Shown here: positions 45,462 to 56,266 of the stretch, in pieces
How the letters are laid out: every line of letters starts with the position of its first letter
Position numbering within the stretch: the stretch's first letter is position 1
Source: Rhizoclosmatium globosum
Taxonomy: Eukaryota > Chytridiomycota > Chytridiomycetes > Chytridiales > Chytriomycetaceae
Direction of reading: 5' to 3'
DNA length: 64,000 nt
NCBI GenBank assembly: GCA_002104985.1
Contig: MCGO01000044.1
Span: 186,001 to 250,000 of the forward strand
Notes under the pieces: model-generated
Seen by the model: only the letters and a program-made list of their open reading frames with translations
Database searches by the model: none
Told to the model about the DNA's origin: nothing
Translations under genes and position numbers: made by a program

Positions 45462-45689
45462 TTGTGACCATTTTGTTAAATTATGATTATGTTGGGGGAT
45501 ATGTTGCAGGGTAGTGAAGTGCAGTGTGTAAGCAATGGTTAAGAATACTGCAGCATACTTTGGATGCTACTTTCATAAAATATATGTGTATATCAATTTC
45601 TGTATTTATCTTTCTAAATGTTTACCACGACAGGTAAAAGAAGGGACAAGAACAAATGCGTAGTTTTTTACTCCCATCTTGGTGGATTG

Positions 45690-46458
45690 CACCCTGGAAT
45701 TCGGTGCATTCATTTAGATGCTTGTTCAAACATAAGTCCATCTCAATCCAGGATCTCAAAATCAAAAGTAATAGTGTTCGTTGGATTTAGAACTCCAGTA
45801 GTCACACGCGCATTCTGGTTAGACCTTTCATTGCTGTCGAATCATTTCTGATGTCTCATGTTCTTGCCAATGCAACTTACAGTGAGAGCACAATGAATAT
45901 TGAACACTTGTAATTCGAGTATGACCACCTTTTCTAATCATCTCTCAAAACACAGATTGCCTCAGGTGCGAGTCTCCCTGTTGTCACACGCGCATTTCTT
46001 GAAGCAAGACTCCGGCCGGACAAGGCATTTCAGAGGTATGTATCATACCATATTTCTAATCAATTCATCCTCATCAAATATCGTAGCTTACCAATTAACA
46101 CGCGTATCCTACTTGCCTGCACTCTGTCTATGTACCAGACGGTGGAGACTCGTTCCCCGCACGTGTACCCCTCTGCCACCGCTCCCAGTTACTTCCGGAC
46201 GGTGGCAAACCCTTCCCTACTCACGGTTCCAGGCTGTTCCAAAACAGGGAGAATGAGATTCCCCTGCCTGGTAAGTGCAACATTCAATTTCTGTCAATTA
46301 ATATATAACTCATTTTATACTATGTAGGGACTCGCGTCAAGGCGTTAAGGAGGGGCCCTGGCCAAGGACAATACGGCAGGGTGGAGACGGCGGTGCGTGA
46401 AGGGGGAAGGATTTTGTTGCGGGTGGTTTTGAAGGAAGGGTTGGTGGTACACGAATGA
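45690..46458 (+). pseudogene. Decayed BRCT-like/KOW-like gene (gene B family)
   Basis: Homologous to gene B at 62.7-63.5 kb but on the opposite strand and broken. An isolated first part (VIVFVGFRTPVVTRAFW, 45765-45830) fuses the BRCT start to its middle. A second BRCT piece (SLPVVTRAFLEARLRPDK) lies at 45965-46035. The next exon opens with an in-frame TAA where gene B has GAG (CTTACCAATTAACACGCG). It contains a duplicated VPDGGDSFP / LPDGGKPFP segment not seen in gene B. After an intron comes the KOW-like end (GTRVKALRRGPGQGQYGRVE..), stopping at 46456-46458. Confidence 0.75.
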
Positions 46459-46694
46459 ATGGATTCACTGCCTGGAAAACATTGTTGAGCAGCAGATTTT
46501 GGTTTTTTAGGGGATATAATGGTGGTGGTTGAACGACGTTGACTTCCTCTGGAACTGACTTCAGTTTTTCAAGTTTCCTTAATTACGATATAAAGTGGTA
46601 TGAGAGTAATGAAGGCATGGCAAGTTCCATACAGGGCAGTTTAATTTGCTTTGACTTTGGAAATCTGTATCTATTTTTCTCATACTTCACAACA

Positions 46695-46766
46695 GCATAC
46701 CTCGTATAACGGTTAGTACAGCTCGTTGTGGCCTAGCAAATCTAGGTTCGATTCCTGGGGTGTGCA
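46695..46766 (+). tRNA. tRNA-His (anticodon GUG)
   Basis: A full cloverleaf can be folded. Acceptor GCATACC pairs with GGTGTGC (one G-T). The D arm is GTAT/GTAC with the AACGGTTA loop. The anticodon arm GCTCG-TTGTGGC-CTAGC has anticodon GTG and one C-T mismatch. The T arm is CTAGG-TTCGATT-CCTGG, and the discriminator is A. The A and B box sequences are typical of RNA polymerase III promoters, and a TTTT terminator follows at about 46770. The segment CGTTGTGGCC is as in yeast tRNA-His. The genomic base before position 1 is A, so the G-1 identity base would be added after transcription, as in most eukaryotes. Confidence 0.85.
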
Positions 46767-48300
46767 AGCCATTTTACATAGGTATATGGGTAAAAGGTCA
46801 GTTGGAGTGGAGTGGAGTTTGAGTGATTTTGAAGAAGATTCAACAAAACGTTGCTTTCATCTTTTCTTTATTCAGAAACATTACAACCAAACAATTATTA
46901 CAAAAAGACCAAGCATAGCATACCTTTCCACTATCACCTTTCGATTATGGCGGTCTGACAAATGTGGCTGGAGAACTCATAGACAAACAGCCAACCAACA
47001 ATTTCCATCCGAGAATACTCATCTTTTCTGCACAAACCAACTGCCCAAGATGCCAGACACAGCCAACCACACCTGGTATCTGCAATATCCGGACGCATAA
47101 CGAAACAGATAGAGCGAAAAGAGCAGCTGCGTTGCGCGGAATGTCTGGCGGCTTCGATTTAACCGGAAAACGGAAAGAAGCAGCCGGTAGATTTTAAAGT
47201 CGGTAGAGGCATTGGAGATAGCAACCAAAGTGGACCCCAAGACAAGTGAGAGTGGACGTCGATCATCGGAGACTGGCAGATGGTTTCGGTCGAATCAACA
47301 GAAACTAGGAGTGAATATAAAGAATTAGAACACACGATAAAAACAAAACCTAAACGAGAATATACTTCCCATTTCCAATAGCGAGCAACCGCAGAGTGTG
47401 CCAGAGACAGCCAAACCAACACTGGATCAAACAAACCGTTCGACGAATTACCCCAGTCTGGGAACGTGAATTGAGTGCAGAAAGAACAGTGCCGTAGAAG
47501 CGGAATCTCTGGCGGGCTTTTGATTTATCTGGCAAAACGGAACAAGACGGCCAGTAGCAGCAGGAGTCGGCCGAGAAATGGTTGGTAGCACCAGAGTAGA
47601 CCCCAAGAGAAGCGAGAGTGGACGTCACACGGCATCGGAGACTGGCAGATGGTCCAGGTCGAATCAATGGAAACTAGGAATGAATGCAAAGAATTAGAAC
47701 ACGCGATGAAAACATAACTAAAACAAGAGAATATACTTCCCATTTCCAATAGCGAGCAACTGCAGAGTGTGCCAGAGACAGCAAAACCAACACTGGATCA
47801 AACAAACCGTTCGACGAATTACCCCAGTCTGGGAACGTGAATTGAGTGCAGAAAGAACAGTGCCGTAGAAGCGGAATCTCTGGCGGTCTTTTTTGGTCTT
47901 GAAACGCGATGGAGGACTGACTAGTGGTACAAGAGTAGTCGGGGAAGACGGTCGCGCGTGACAGGCGGTAGGTACACAGTGGTAGGACCATGACAGACGA
48001 GAGACGAAGTGGATAAGACGCGATGAGGTTGTGCCTGAGAGAACGGGGTTACAATGACAGAGAGAAGTATACGGACAGGTCGATGAAGTCGCGATATGGA
48101 ATCTGGAGCAAAAGGACGCGTTTAATATGCATGTAATAAACAGGAGTAGGAGTATGGATGTACCATAGATGGCGACCTGGCTGGATACGTATGAGGGATG
48201 GGAGCCCGAATTTGGCTTGCTGTTGTTTGTGGGACAATATAAAATGGCGATAAAAGCGGCGGGATGTTGACAATATCGTGTTAACAAACAACACTTGCCC
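46767..48300 (-). repeat. Cluster of dispersed repeats (minus orientation)
   Basis: Two well-preserved cores at 47357-47517 and 47729-47886 are near-identical to each other. They are the reverse of the cores at 18.5, 55.2-56.0 and 60.6 kb. A partial copy lies near 47115-47160. Between them the spacer (GAATTAGAACAC..AAACTAGG..GACTGGCAGATGG) also repeats, so the arrangement is a tandem array of roughly 375-bp units (47.16-47.9 kb). The frames inside are interrupted. I found no intact gene in this stretch. Confidence 0.75.
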
Positions 48301-48483
48301 ACGACTTGACCACGATAACAAATAAATGCAGGAGAAGTAACTTTTTGAGAAAAGACGATTGTTTTTTGGTTTTTTTTTGACGTATCTTAGATTAGTTCTC
48401 CAGTTGGGAAAAAACAAAATTAAGTCAATTTACAAAATCTGTCCCGTGTATCCCCTTTACTTTATTGCATTATCTTTCATTTT

Positions 48484-49396
48484 CTACAGTGCATATTCGA
48501 TCCGTCGTTCTGTTTCCCCATCGTCATCCCGTGTTCTTCTGGTTGAAGGCAACATGATGCCAAGTGCAAGCTCCGCGTGTCGATTGAATCCGTGTACATC
48601 CGTGCACAAGGATTCCGAGGTTGTTGGTGATGACGCGGGTGTTGGTGTGTTTTGGTTGAAGTATATAAGCAGACTTGTTTTGGGGGCTGGAGGAAGATGA
48701 GGGGGTGGTGGTGGAGGTTGAAGTTGAAGATGAATTTGGGGAGAGGTGGGTAGGGAAGGTGGGAGGATGAAGGTGGAGCTGTTGTTTGGAGGCTTTGTTG
48801 TTTTCGCGTCCATGTTTGTGTTTCTTGGTGTTCGAATTCTGCGCTTGTGATTGCGAATGTGAGGGGCGGGGTGAGTGGGGGTGGTGGATGGGGAGGAGCG
48901 GATGGGTATGGGGGTGAGTTTGTTGGGAGCGTTGATGTTGTGGATTGCCAGGTTGCGGTGGATGTGGGTGTATAGTGGGAGTTGCATGGGAATTTGGACG
49001 CGATAAATGGAGGTGGGTTGGTCGAGGCTTGGAGGAGACGTCGACGCTTTGTTACTGTGGGGATGGGTTTGGATGAGGCTTAAAGTTGGCGGGTTCTACG
49101 AAGCAGGAAACGGTATTCTTACCAAGACATCGGAATAACGCGATACTGAAGCTGATGCCAACTAAGCATCCAATCACTGATCCAGCTGCTACGACATCCA
49201 CGGATGTCGACAAGGCCGTGTTCTGAACGTAGTATGTAATGTTGTTCGATGCTGACACCAAAAGGGTTTGACATTCGAAAAGTGCGTCAGCGACACTTTG
49301 GACATCTAAGTCTATCTGTGGAGGAGGATCGTCTATCCGGCTAAGGTTCTGCGTCGTGGTAAGAAAGTTCTGAATTTGGTCAGTGATGTTGGTCAT
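48484..49396 (-). CDS. Hypothetical membrane-anchored protein (structure uncertain)
   Basis: An exon at 49123-49396 starts MTNITDQIQNFLTTTQNLS and has one strong transmembrane segment (VVAAGSVIGCLVGISFSIAL) before a donor site (CTTG|GTAAG). The downstream region 48484-49060 is open in two minus-strand frames. One ends ..DDDGETERRIEYAL and has the more natural composition, but the splice phase I can see leads into the other. The gene may therefore be misassembled here, may use an unseen small exon, or may be two genes. The Pro-rich sequence resembles no family I know. Its start lies about 50 bp from the divergent TMEM198-like gene. Confidence 0.35.
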
Positions 49397-49447
49397 CCAA
49401 ACAAATGTGACAATTTGACAGCCAAAAAACCACTTCAATCGAACTGT

Positions 49448-50628
49448 ATGTCCAACTTTGCTGGTGCCGTTGGAGGCGCGCTGGGTGGACTTGTGAACCC
49501 GAATAATGGCACAAGCTTCACGCCACAGGTTCCTGGACAAGTGAATGGTATAGTAAAACGAGCTTTTCGTTTTTGAGGGGTTGTTTATCGAATAGCGCCA
49601 TTTGGGGTTCAGGAAAACTGATCGAAACCTAATATAGATGTTATTCAAAAGATTACGGCGAATGACGGTATCTTGGGAGCTGTTACGATGGGCATTGGAT
49701 TTGTACGTGCATCTATGAAAGTAGTTCTTTATACGGGGATTCTTACGAGTCACCCATAGTATTTCTTGATTCTCGGATTTAAACTGTACAAGCCAACCAT
49801 GTTCTTGATGGGATTTGTGGCGGGCGCAGTGATTGGATATTCTGCATTGATGCACTTTCGACCTCCAGAGGGATACCCGTCTGATAACAATGTGGTCATG
49901 TATGGATCTGGAGCGATAGGATTAATATGTGAGTGAATGGTGTGTGTGCTGCGAGCTTGGTAGAGTGTGTGTTTCGAAGCTGAGCGAAAGTGGTATGGCA
50001 GGTGAAGAGAGGCAGAGACGAAACTGTTTACGCGTCAAGTTAAATCCAATAGTTTTCTGATTTGAAATAATGGATGCTTGGAGAGATGTTGGTTGCATGG
50101 ACGTACAAGATGGCCTTTGATGACCTGGCTTTGTCTTGTTCGTTAAACCTTGTACGACAGACGCTAAAAACACAACTAAAAATAGGTGGTGGACTGCTTT
50201 TGTGCATCGTGAAACTTGGGATTGCAATTATTGGAGGGATTGGAGGACTGTTCCTCGCACTATTTGTACTTGGATGGAAGGAATGGGGATTGATTGAGTA
50301 CGGAACTGGACGGACAGTGTTTATCGTAGTGTGCGTGTTACTTGGAATACTGGTAGCCTTCTTTGTGGAGAAACATGTTGTAATAGTAGCGAGTAGTTTT
50401 GTGGGAGGATACAGCATCTGTTTCGGGATTGACTGTTTTGCAAAGACAGGCTTTCGTACGGCATCTGAGGCATTTTTGAATTCCGGGAACAGTGCAGATC
50501 TTGTACAGTTTAAAGTGAATCCGAAGGTGATATCGATGGGGGTGTCAGTGGTTGTGATTGCAATAGGAGGGATGATTATTCAGTACCGCATTAATGGAGG
50601 CAAGAAGCGGCATCGGCCAGATTATTAA
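49448..50628 (+). CDS. TMEM198-like multi-pass membrane protein
   Basis: Four exons (49448-49547, 49638-49702, 49760-49928, 50186-50628) keep phase and give about 258 aa. After a short polar N-terminus (NPNNGTSFTPQVPGQ) come about seven hydrophobic helices with small-residue packing. They include ILGFKLYKPTMFLMGFVAGAVIG, GIAIIGGIGGLFLALFVLG, TVFIVVCVLLGILVAFFVEKH, VVIVASSFVGGYSICFGID and VSVVVIAIGGMIIQYRING, and the protein ends in a basic tail (KKRHRPDY). The GFxxxKxxxFLxGFxxG motif and the ExH helix match the TMEM198/DUF4203 family. In animals TMEM198 is linked to Wnt receptor phosphorylation. No such role can be assumed here. Confidence 0.6.
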
Positions 50629-50706
50629 TTAGTTCTTTTTTTTGGAATAAATAGTAAATTTGAAGTTCGGACAGATTTGAGCCAAGCATCCGAAAAGTCA
50701 GATTTG

Positions 50707-51231
50707 ATGGCGAGTTCGAACGGAGGCAGCACCGGTCCTAGCAGCGACGCATCAGGATTCCGCATTGAAGCGCTAGTAGCCGAGCTTCTCGTGTCGCTTG
50801 GACAGCGAACGAGTACTGCGGCGGAGCTAGCCTCGGTGCTCCGGTCGAGTACAAGTGGTAGTACTAGTACTAGTGGCAGTACTAGTGGCAGTACTAGCAA
50901 TAGTAGTACTAGTACGAGCAGTAGAGCCACCATCACCAATGCCGCCAACATCGTGTCGGCAGTGTCGTCGGTGCTTCCAAGTGACGAGCGGGCGGGGCTT
51001 CTGCGACGCTTTGAACACCTTCGCACCGAACAAGTGACGTCGTTGGCGGCTTTCACGGACTTGGCAAGACGAATCAAGCAGGATCCAGCTGTGGCGCGCC
51101 TTGTTTCGATGGCGCCTTCTTCGTCGTCTTCGTTGAATCAAACAACGTCAACGTCAACGTCAACAAGAGGGCGGCCTACTCTGTCGGCTGCAACTTCAAC
51201 TGCAACTGCAACTGCTTCAAAAACACCAATA

Positions 51232-51262
<31 letters not shown>

Positions 51263-54200
51263 GAACTCGGGCTGCTTCGGTCATGGCAATGGGAACACCG
51301 TCCTTTGTGCGCGATGCTTCAACTCTCTTCAACTCAACTGCCTCTGCTTCCCCCTTTCCCCTCTCGGCTCTGAGACCTCGTCGTTCTGCTTCAGCGACAA
51401 GGGCCTCCCGTGCGTATCCCCTCTTTCTCTTTTATTTGTACCGCGTAAACTAATACAAAGGAAAACAGTCAGGAAACAGACTTCATCTACTTCTCTCATG
51501 GATGATTCCTCAAATACAAACGCTTTATCTTTGCTCACGCCTCCCCTCACTCCCCGTCTCTCTCCTTTTACTATTCCCCAATCCAGTCCCTCTTCCGCTC
51601 ATCCTGCTCCAATCGGCTCTCTTTCCATCTCTGACCAGGAGTCTTGGATTCTTGAGGATTTACTGCATGTCCTTTTGGTTGGTTATCCCCTAGCGAGTTT
51701 AGGAGTATAGCTTACTGGTGCGAGCGAAGACCATGTCGCTTAGCGATTGCACGAGACCACGAACAGAACTTGATCTGAAGGAACTTAATTAGTGAGCCCA
51801 GCGAATTATCTTTTGTCGACGAGTTATGACGAAGCGATCTCAGAGCCGCAACATAAACTCATAAATATTTTATAACAGGGAATGGACGGCCTTTACATCA
51901 AAAAGAAACCTTCTCAATCTACATCAACTCCACCCTCTGTCACATCTAGAACTTCTACCAACCCATTCACAGTTCCTTCACCTGCAATTCCAACCCCAAC
52001 ACCCTTTCCCCAACAAGAATACACAATCGACTCCACACTAGACCCCTCCCTCACATCCCTCATCACTCGCATCCTCCCCCTCGCCCGTGATTACCTCACA
52101 ATCACAGAATACATTGACACCCACTCCCGCTTTGAATACGGCCAAGTCTGCCACGCTCTCACATCAACACTCCGCACATTCCTCAAAGACTACACACAAC
52201 TCGTTGCCCAGCTCGAACATCAGATCCGTTTCTCGCCTGGCTTTGGGTGTCAAAAGTGTTGGTACCATGTCGGACCGAGTGCGAGGATTTTGGAGGTTGT
52301 GAGGGATCTTGTCAAGGCGGTGAAGGAAGCGGAGGCGTGTTTTTGGAGGGAGGAGCCGGAGATTGGTGGGTTTGGTGGAGTTTTGTTGGGGGTTCTTGCT
52401 GATGGTGTTTTGACGATGAGTGGGTATGTATCAGAGTTGTTTTTTCTTATGATGAGACCAGCCAGGCTTGGTTTTTGTGGGGCGTGTATGTTGTGTTTAA
52501 CTGATGCAACCCCCCCAAAACAGGGATAAAACGGCTCACAAGATTTACTCACATGTTCTGCATACGGCTGCAGTACCCTACTTGAATACTTTACGAATGT
52601 GGATCCATCAAGGTCAGATCCAGGACCCGTTCAACGACTTTCTCGTGCAAGAACGTGCCTCGGCGAGTAAATCGAGTATGACGCGGGATTACAATGACGG
52701 GTACTGGGAGGTGCGCTATACGGTTCGTGCGAACGGGGTTCCATGCTTCTTGGAGGGTGTCAAGGAGAAGGTTCTCCTAGCTGGAAAGTATTTGAATGTG
52801 GTTGGCGAGTGTGGTGTTGATGTCGAAGCGAAGCTGGCAGCGCAAGGGGAAGAGGAGGGTAAAAGTTCTGGGAAGAAGGAAGAAGTTCTTGGAGTAGCTG
52901 CCTTTGGAGAGGTTGTTCGTGTTGTTGAGGAGGGCAGGTTTGTTTCGTACTTTTTGGACGAATATGCACTTATTGGTGCATGGTATATTTAGATTCGTGG
53001 AAGATATTGAAAAGGCTTATCGTTTTGCGAATCAGCAATTGTTGGAGCTTTTGATGGATGGGAACCATTTGGTGGCGAGGTTGAGGTGAGTTGTTGCCAA
53101 GCATTCTCGAAATTTTTTTCTCCTCCAAAAGTCGAACCCTGATCGAACCCCCACTTCGTTAGATCCCTCAAGCATTATTTGCTCTTGGACCAAAGCGACT
53201 TCTTGACCCACTTCTTGGACCTTGCATATCCATCTGAGCTGGGGAAACCGCGAACGGAAGTATCTAAGGATACGTTGACATCCATGCTTGAACTTGTTTT
53301 ACGGAATCCTGGATCTGTGTCGTACTCTGATCCGTACAAGGACGACGTAACGGTGGAGCTTTCGAGCATGTCGCTTGTTGACCAGTTGCTCCGGGTGACA
53401 AGTGTTGTTGGCGTTGAGTATAGGGATGTTGTTGTGGAAGGGTTAGATGGAAGCACGTTTGTGGACATGAGTCGCGTTAATTTAAGCAGTGCTACTTCTG
53501 GTTTTGACGCCGGAGATCTGGATGGAGAGTTGAGAGGTAATTTGACTTCGATTGTTGGTTGTTGCTGCTAACAACTAGTTGCAACAGGTATTGATGCTTT
53601 TACCTTGGGATACAATGCGACGTTCCCTGTCTCTTTGATTATCAACAAGCGCGTAGTTACAAAGTATCAACTCTTGTTCCGCCATCTCTTACATTGCAAG
53701 AATGTGGAACGGATGTTGACAAGTGTATGGGCTGAGAAGGCCAAGTTCTTGAGAAGGAGGCGGTGGGTTGGAGAAAAGGCAAAACGAGCAGCTGCAGCTC
53801 CACAAGTTCCTGCAAAAGGCGTTGGGATGAAACGACACGGGTCTATTCAAAGCCTCAGTGATGTCAAGTCATCCGCACCTCAACGCGTATTTATTCCAGC
53901 TCCACCTGAAGTTGCAGACTTGAAAGAGGAGACTGCTTTCTTGTCCAGAGTCTCCATTGTTCAAGGACGAATGTTGATGTTTGTCCAGCAGTTTTTGCAC
54001 TTTTGCTGTTTTGACGTTGTGGAGCCGAATTGGATTCTATTTGAACGGGAGTTGAGTAAGGTAAGCAGTGATATTATTGAGTTCTTTGTTTGTTGACATT
54101 CAATATGTTGAAGGTCACGACTGTTGAAGAAGTGTTGAAGATCCACAACGACTTTTTGGACACATGTTTGAAGGACTGTTTATTGACGAACCAGAGGCTC

Positions 54201-54724
54201 TTGAAGGTTGGTTTCTTTATTGGAGTTGAGTGAAGTTGAAGTTCTTTCCAAACCAGCACTTTGGAAACTTGATGACTGTGTGTACTGAGTTTTCTCAGTT
54301 TGCCAACGCCTTCTTGTTGGAACGTTTCGGAGCGCTGAGTCCTGCTGATGATGACGAAGACGGTCTTGCTCCTCCTCCACCAACAACCCAGTTCGTCGAT
54401 CTTAGTCAATCTTCACAAGCCAGTCAGATATTGAAACAGTTTGAGGACCGTCAAGTAAGCAGTATGCGCGAGTTTATTCACGCACTGCAGTTTGCTGAGT
54501 CTGTGAACGCGTTTGATGCTGCTACAGCTGCAGCTGGTGGGTCCTTCACGACGACGGCTGTCTTGCAAGACTTGGTGACGCGTATTGATTTTAACTTATT
54601 TTATTCTCGGGTGTTTGTTTCTGGTATTGCTGGGGTTGGAGGTGTTGTAGGTGGAAATGGTGGTTTTGGTATGAAGAATGCTGGAATGGCTATCAGTGAA
54701 GTTGGAAGCGCTGCTGTATATTGA
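50707..54724 (+). CDS. TUBGCP2: Gamma-tubulin complex component 2 (GCP2/Spc97)
   Basis: Nine exons (50707-51409, 51469-51677, 51879-52423, 52524-52937, 52993-53085, 53163-53536, 53588-54060, 54114-54206, 54257-54724) keep phase and give about 1123 aa. The N-terminal about 260 resid. are Ser/Thr-rich with a Gln run. GRIP1 begins at ILEDLLHVLLGMDGLYI. GRIP2 shows SLKHYLLLDQSDFLTHFLDL, DPYKDDVTVEL, FTLGYNATFPVSLIINKRVV, KYQLLFRHLLHCKNVERML, FLDTCLKDCLLTNQRLLK and ANAFLLERF. GCP2 with GCP3 and gamma-tubulin forms the small complex that nucleates microtubules at centrosomes or spindle pole bodies. The GLYIKKK site and the Cys-kinetic region are as in animals. It is longer than human GCP2 (902 aa) because of disordered inserts. 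ATG 50707 was chosen as the first in-frame ATG. Confidence 0.93.
51678..51878 (+). repeat. Possible distant member of the intron-borne repeat (GCP2 intron 2)
   Basis: This 201-bp intron contains GAACTTAATTAGTGAGCCCAGCGAATTATC and several AGCGA/GCGAGC words. These recall the AAATAGTGAGCG..AGCGAACGAG pattern of the clearer copies at 45.0-45.15 and 57.1 kb. The similarity is weak, so membership is tentative. Confidence 0.25.
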
Positions 54725-56266
54725 TGTATATTTTTTTGGAGGGTGGGTTATGATTGGAATACACGACTTATTTATGGATTGTTTTCTGGTTTATGTTTGT
54801 GTGTTGATTAGTTTGTAATTGTTTAACAAGATTGTTGGTATCCTGCCAACGCAATTTGAAACTTTTAAACAACAGAAAGCCGAAGTTGTACCGTTCTCTT
54901 CCATCGCCGTACCAGAAGTCTTCGTTCAGTGGACGTATGGTACATTCATACTCCAATTGATTCCACATCCATATTCAAGCTTCGTTTTACTACAGACTCC
55001 GTATCGCAACTGCATCTTCGAGTCGGTATATTTCTCTCTGTCATCATAACCCCATTCTCTCAGGTACTACCTCATTGAGTCTTAACTATCGCGCCTCTCG
55101 TCTGTCATGGTTGTTCTACCACACCTGTCCGTCACTACTAGTTGTCAGGCACGACCGTCTTCTCCAACTACTATTGTACCAACAGCCAGCCCTCCATCGC
55201 GTTTCAAGAACAAAAATGACCGCCAGAGATTCCGCTTCGACGGCACTGTTCTTTCTGCACTCAATTCACGAGTAATTCGTCGAACGGTTTGTTTGATCCA
55301 GTGTTAGTTTTGCTGTCTCTGGCACACTCTGTGGTTGCTCGCTGTTGAAAATGGAAAGTATATTCTCGTTTAGGTTGTGTTTTTATCGCGTGTTCTAATT
55401 CTTTGCATTCATTCCTAGTTTCTGTTGATTCGTCCAAGATCAGCTGCCAGTCTCCGATGCCGTGTGACGTCTTCTCTCGCTTGGCTAACAATGTTTTCGT
55501 CGACTTCTGCTACTACCGGTCGTCTTGTTCCGTTAGGCCATATAAATCAAAAAGCCCGCCAGAGGTTCCGCTTCTACGGCGCTGTTCTTTCTACTCTCAG
55601 TTCACGTTCCCAGACTGGGGTAATTCGTCGAATTGATTGCTGATTCCAGTACTGGTTTGGCTGTCTCTGGCACAAACTACGGTTACTTGTTGTGGGAATT
55701 GGAAAGTATTCAGTTATTTTCGAATTCTTGGATGCATATGTTAATTTGTTGCATTCACATCTAGTTTAGTTTACAGTCTCCTATTCCGTTTGGGTCGCTC
55801 TCACTCGATATGGTTCCACTGTAGGTGCTACCTCGCAGATTTCTACCAACGTTTGGATCTACAAGCCAGCCGTTACTTTCCGTTTTGCCGTAAACGAAAG
55901 CCCGTCAGAGATTCCGCACTGTTCTTTCTACCTGTAAGTCACATTTCTTTCAGGTCAAACGTGGTTGGCTTGCGGATTCCAGTGTGGGTTGGCTGTCTCT
56001 TACATTTTCTATCGTTATTTGTGGATGAAAAGGAAAGTATTTTATGGGTTCCAAGTATCTCGTGCATTCTAACTGGTTACCTTAGTTCAACTTACCTATC
56101 TTGTTTTCACTTGGCCTCCTTTTTCAACTCAAGTGTGGTAGATTTCCTGAGGCATCCCAACGTTTCGCACGATATATTTTGTTCTGCGTCTCTATGAATA
56201 TCTTTTTCTTTTCTCTTTTGTGAATAAATTGCTTTCAAATTCGCTTTTGTTATCTGGAACAGCAGA
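54725..56266 (+). repeat. Repeat-filled intergenic region with three dispersed-repeat cores
   Basis: Cores at 55221-55368, about 55557-55710 and about 55903-56040 are in the same orientation. Each opens with a CCAGAGATTCCGC-like motif and passes through TTGGCTGTCTCTGGCAC or a close variant; the third is the most diverged. They are separated by the same type of spacer as in the 47-kb cluster (TTCTAATTCTTTGCATTCAT..CAGTCTCCGATGCCGTGTGA). Open frames here are short and interrupted. The IDE promoter must lie at the right end, after 56060. Confidence 0.75.

Noticed and set aside
46767..48300. Expressed gene family encoded by the 47-kb array
   Set aside because: Every frame is interrupted and the best frame differs between units, so coding status cannot be supported.
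49052..49855. 267-codon minus-strand open frame
   Set aside because: Most of it is antisense to exons of the TMEM198-like gene. Only its last third (49123-49396) looks coding and was kept as an uncertain exon.
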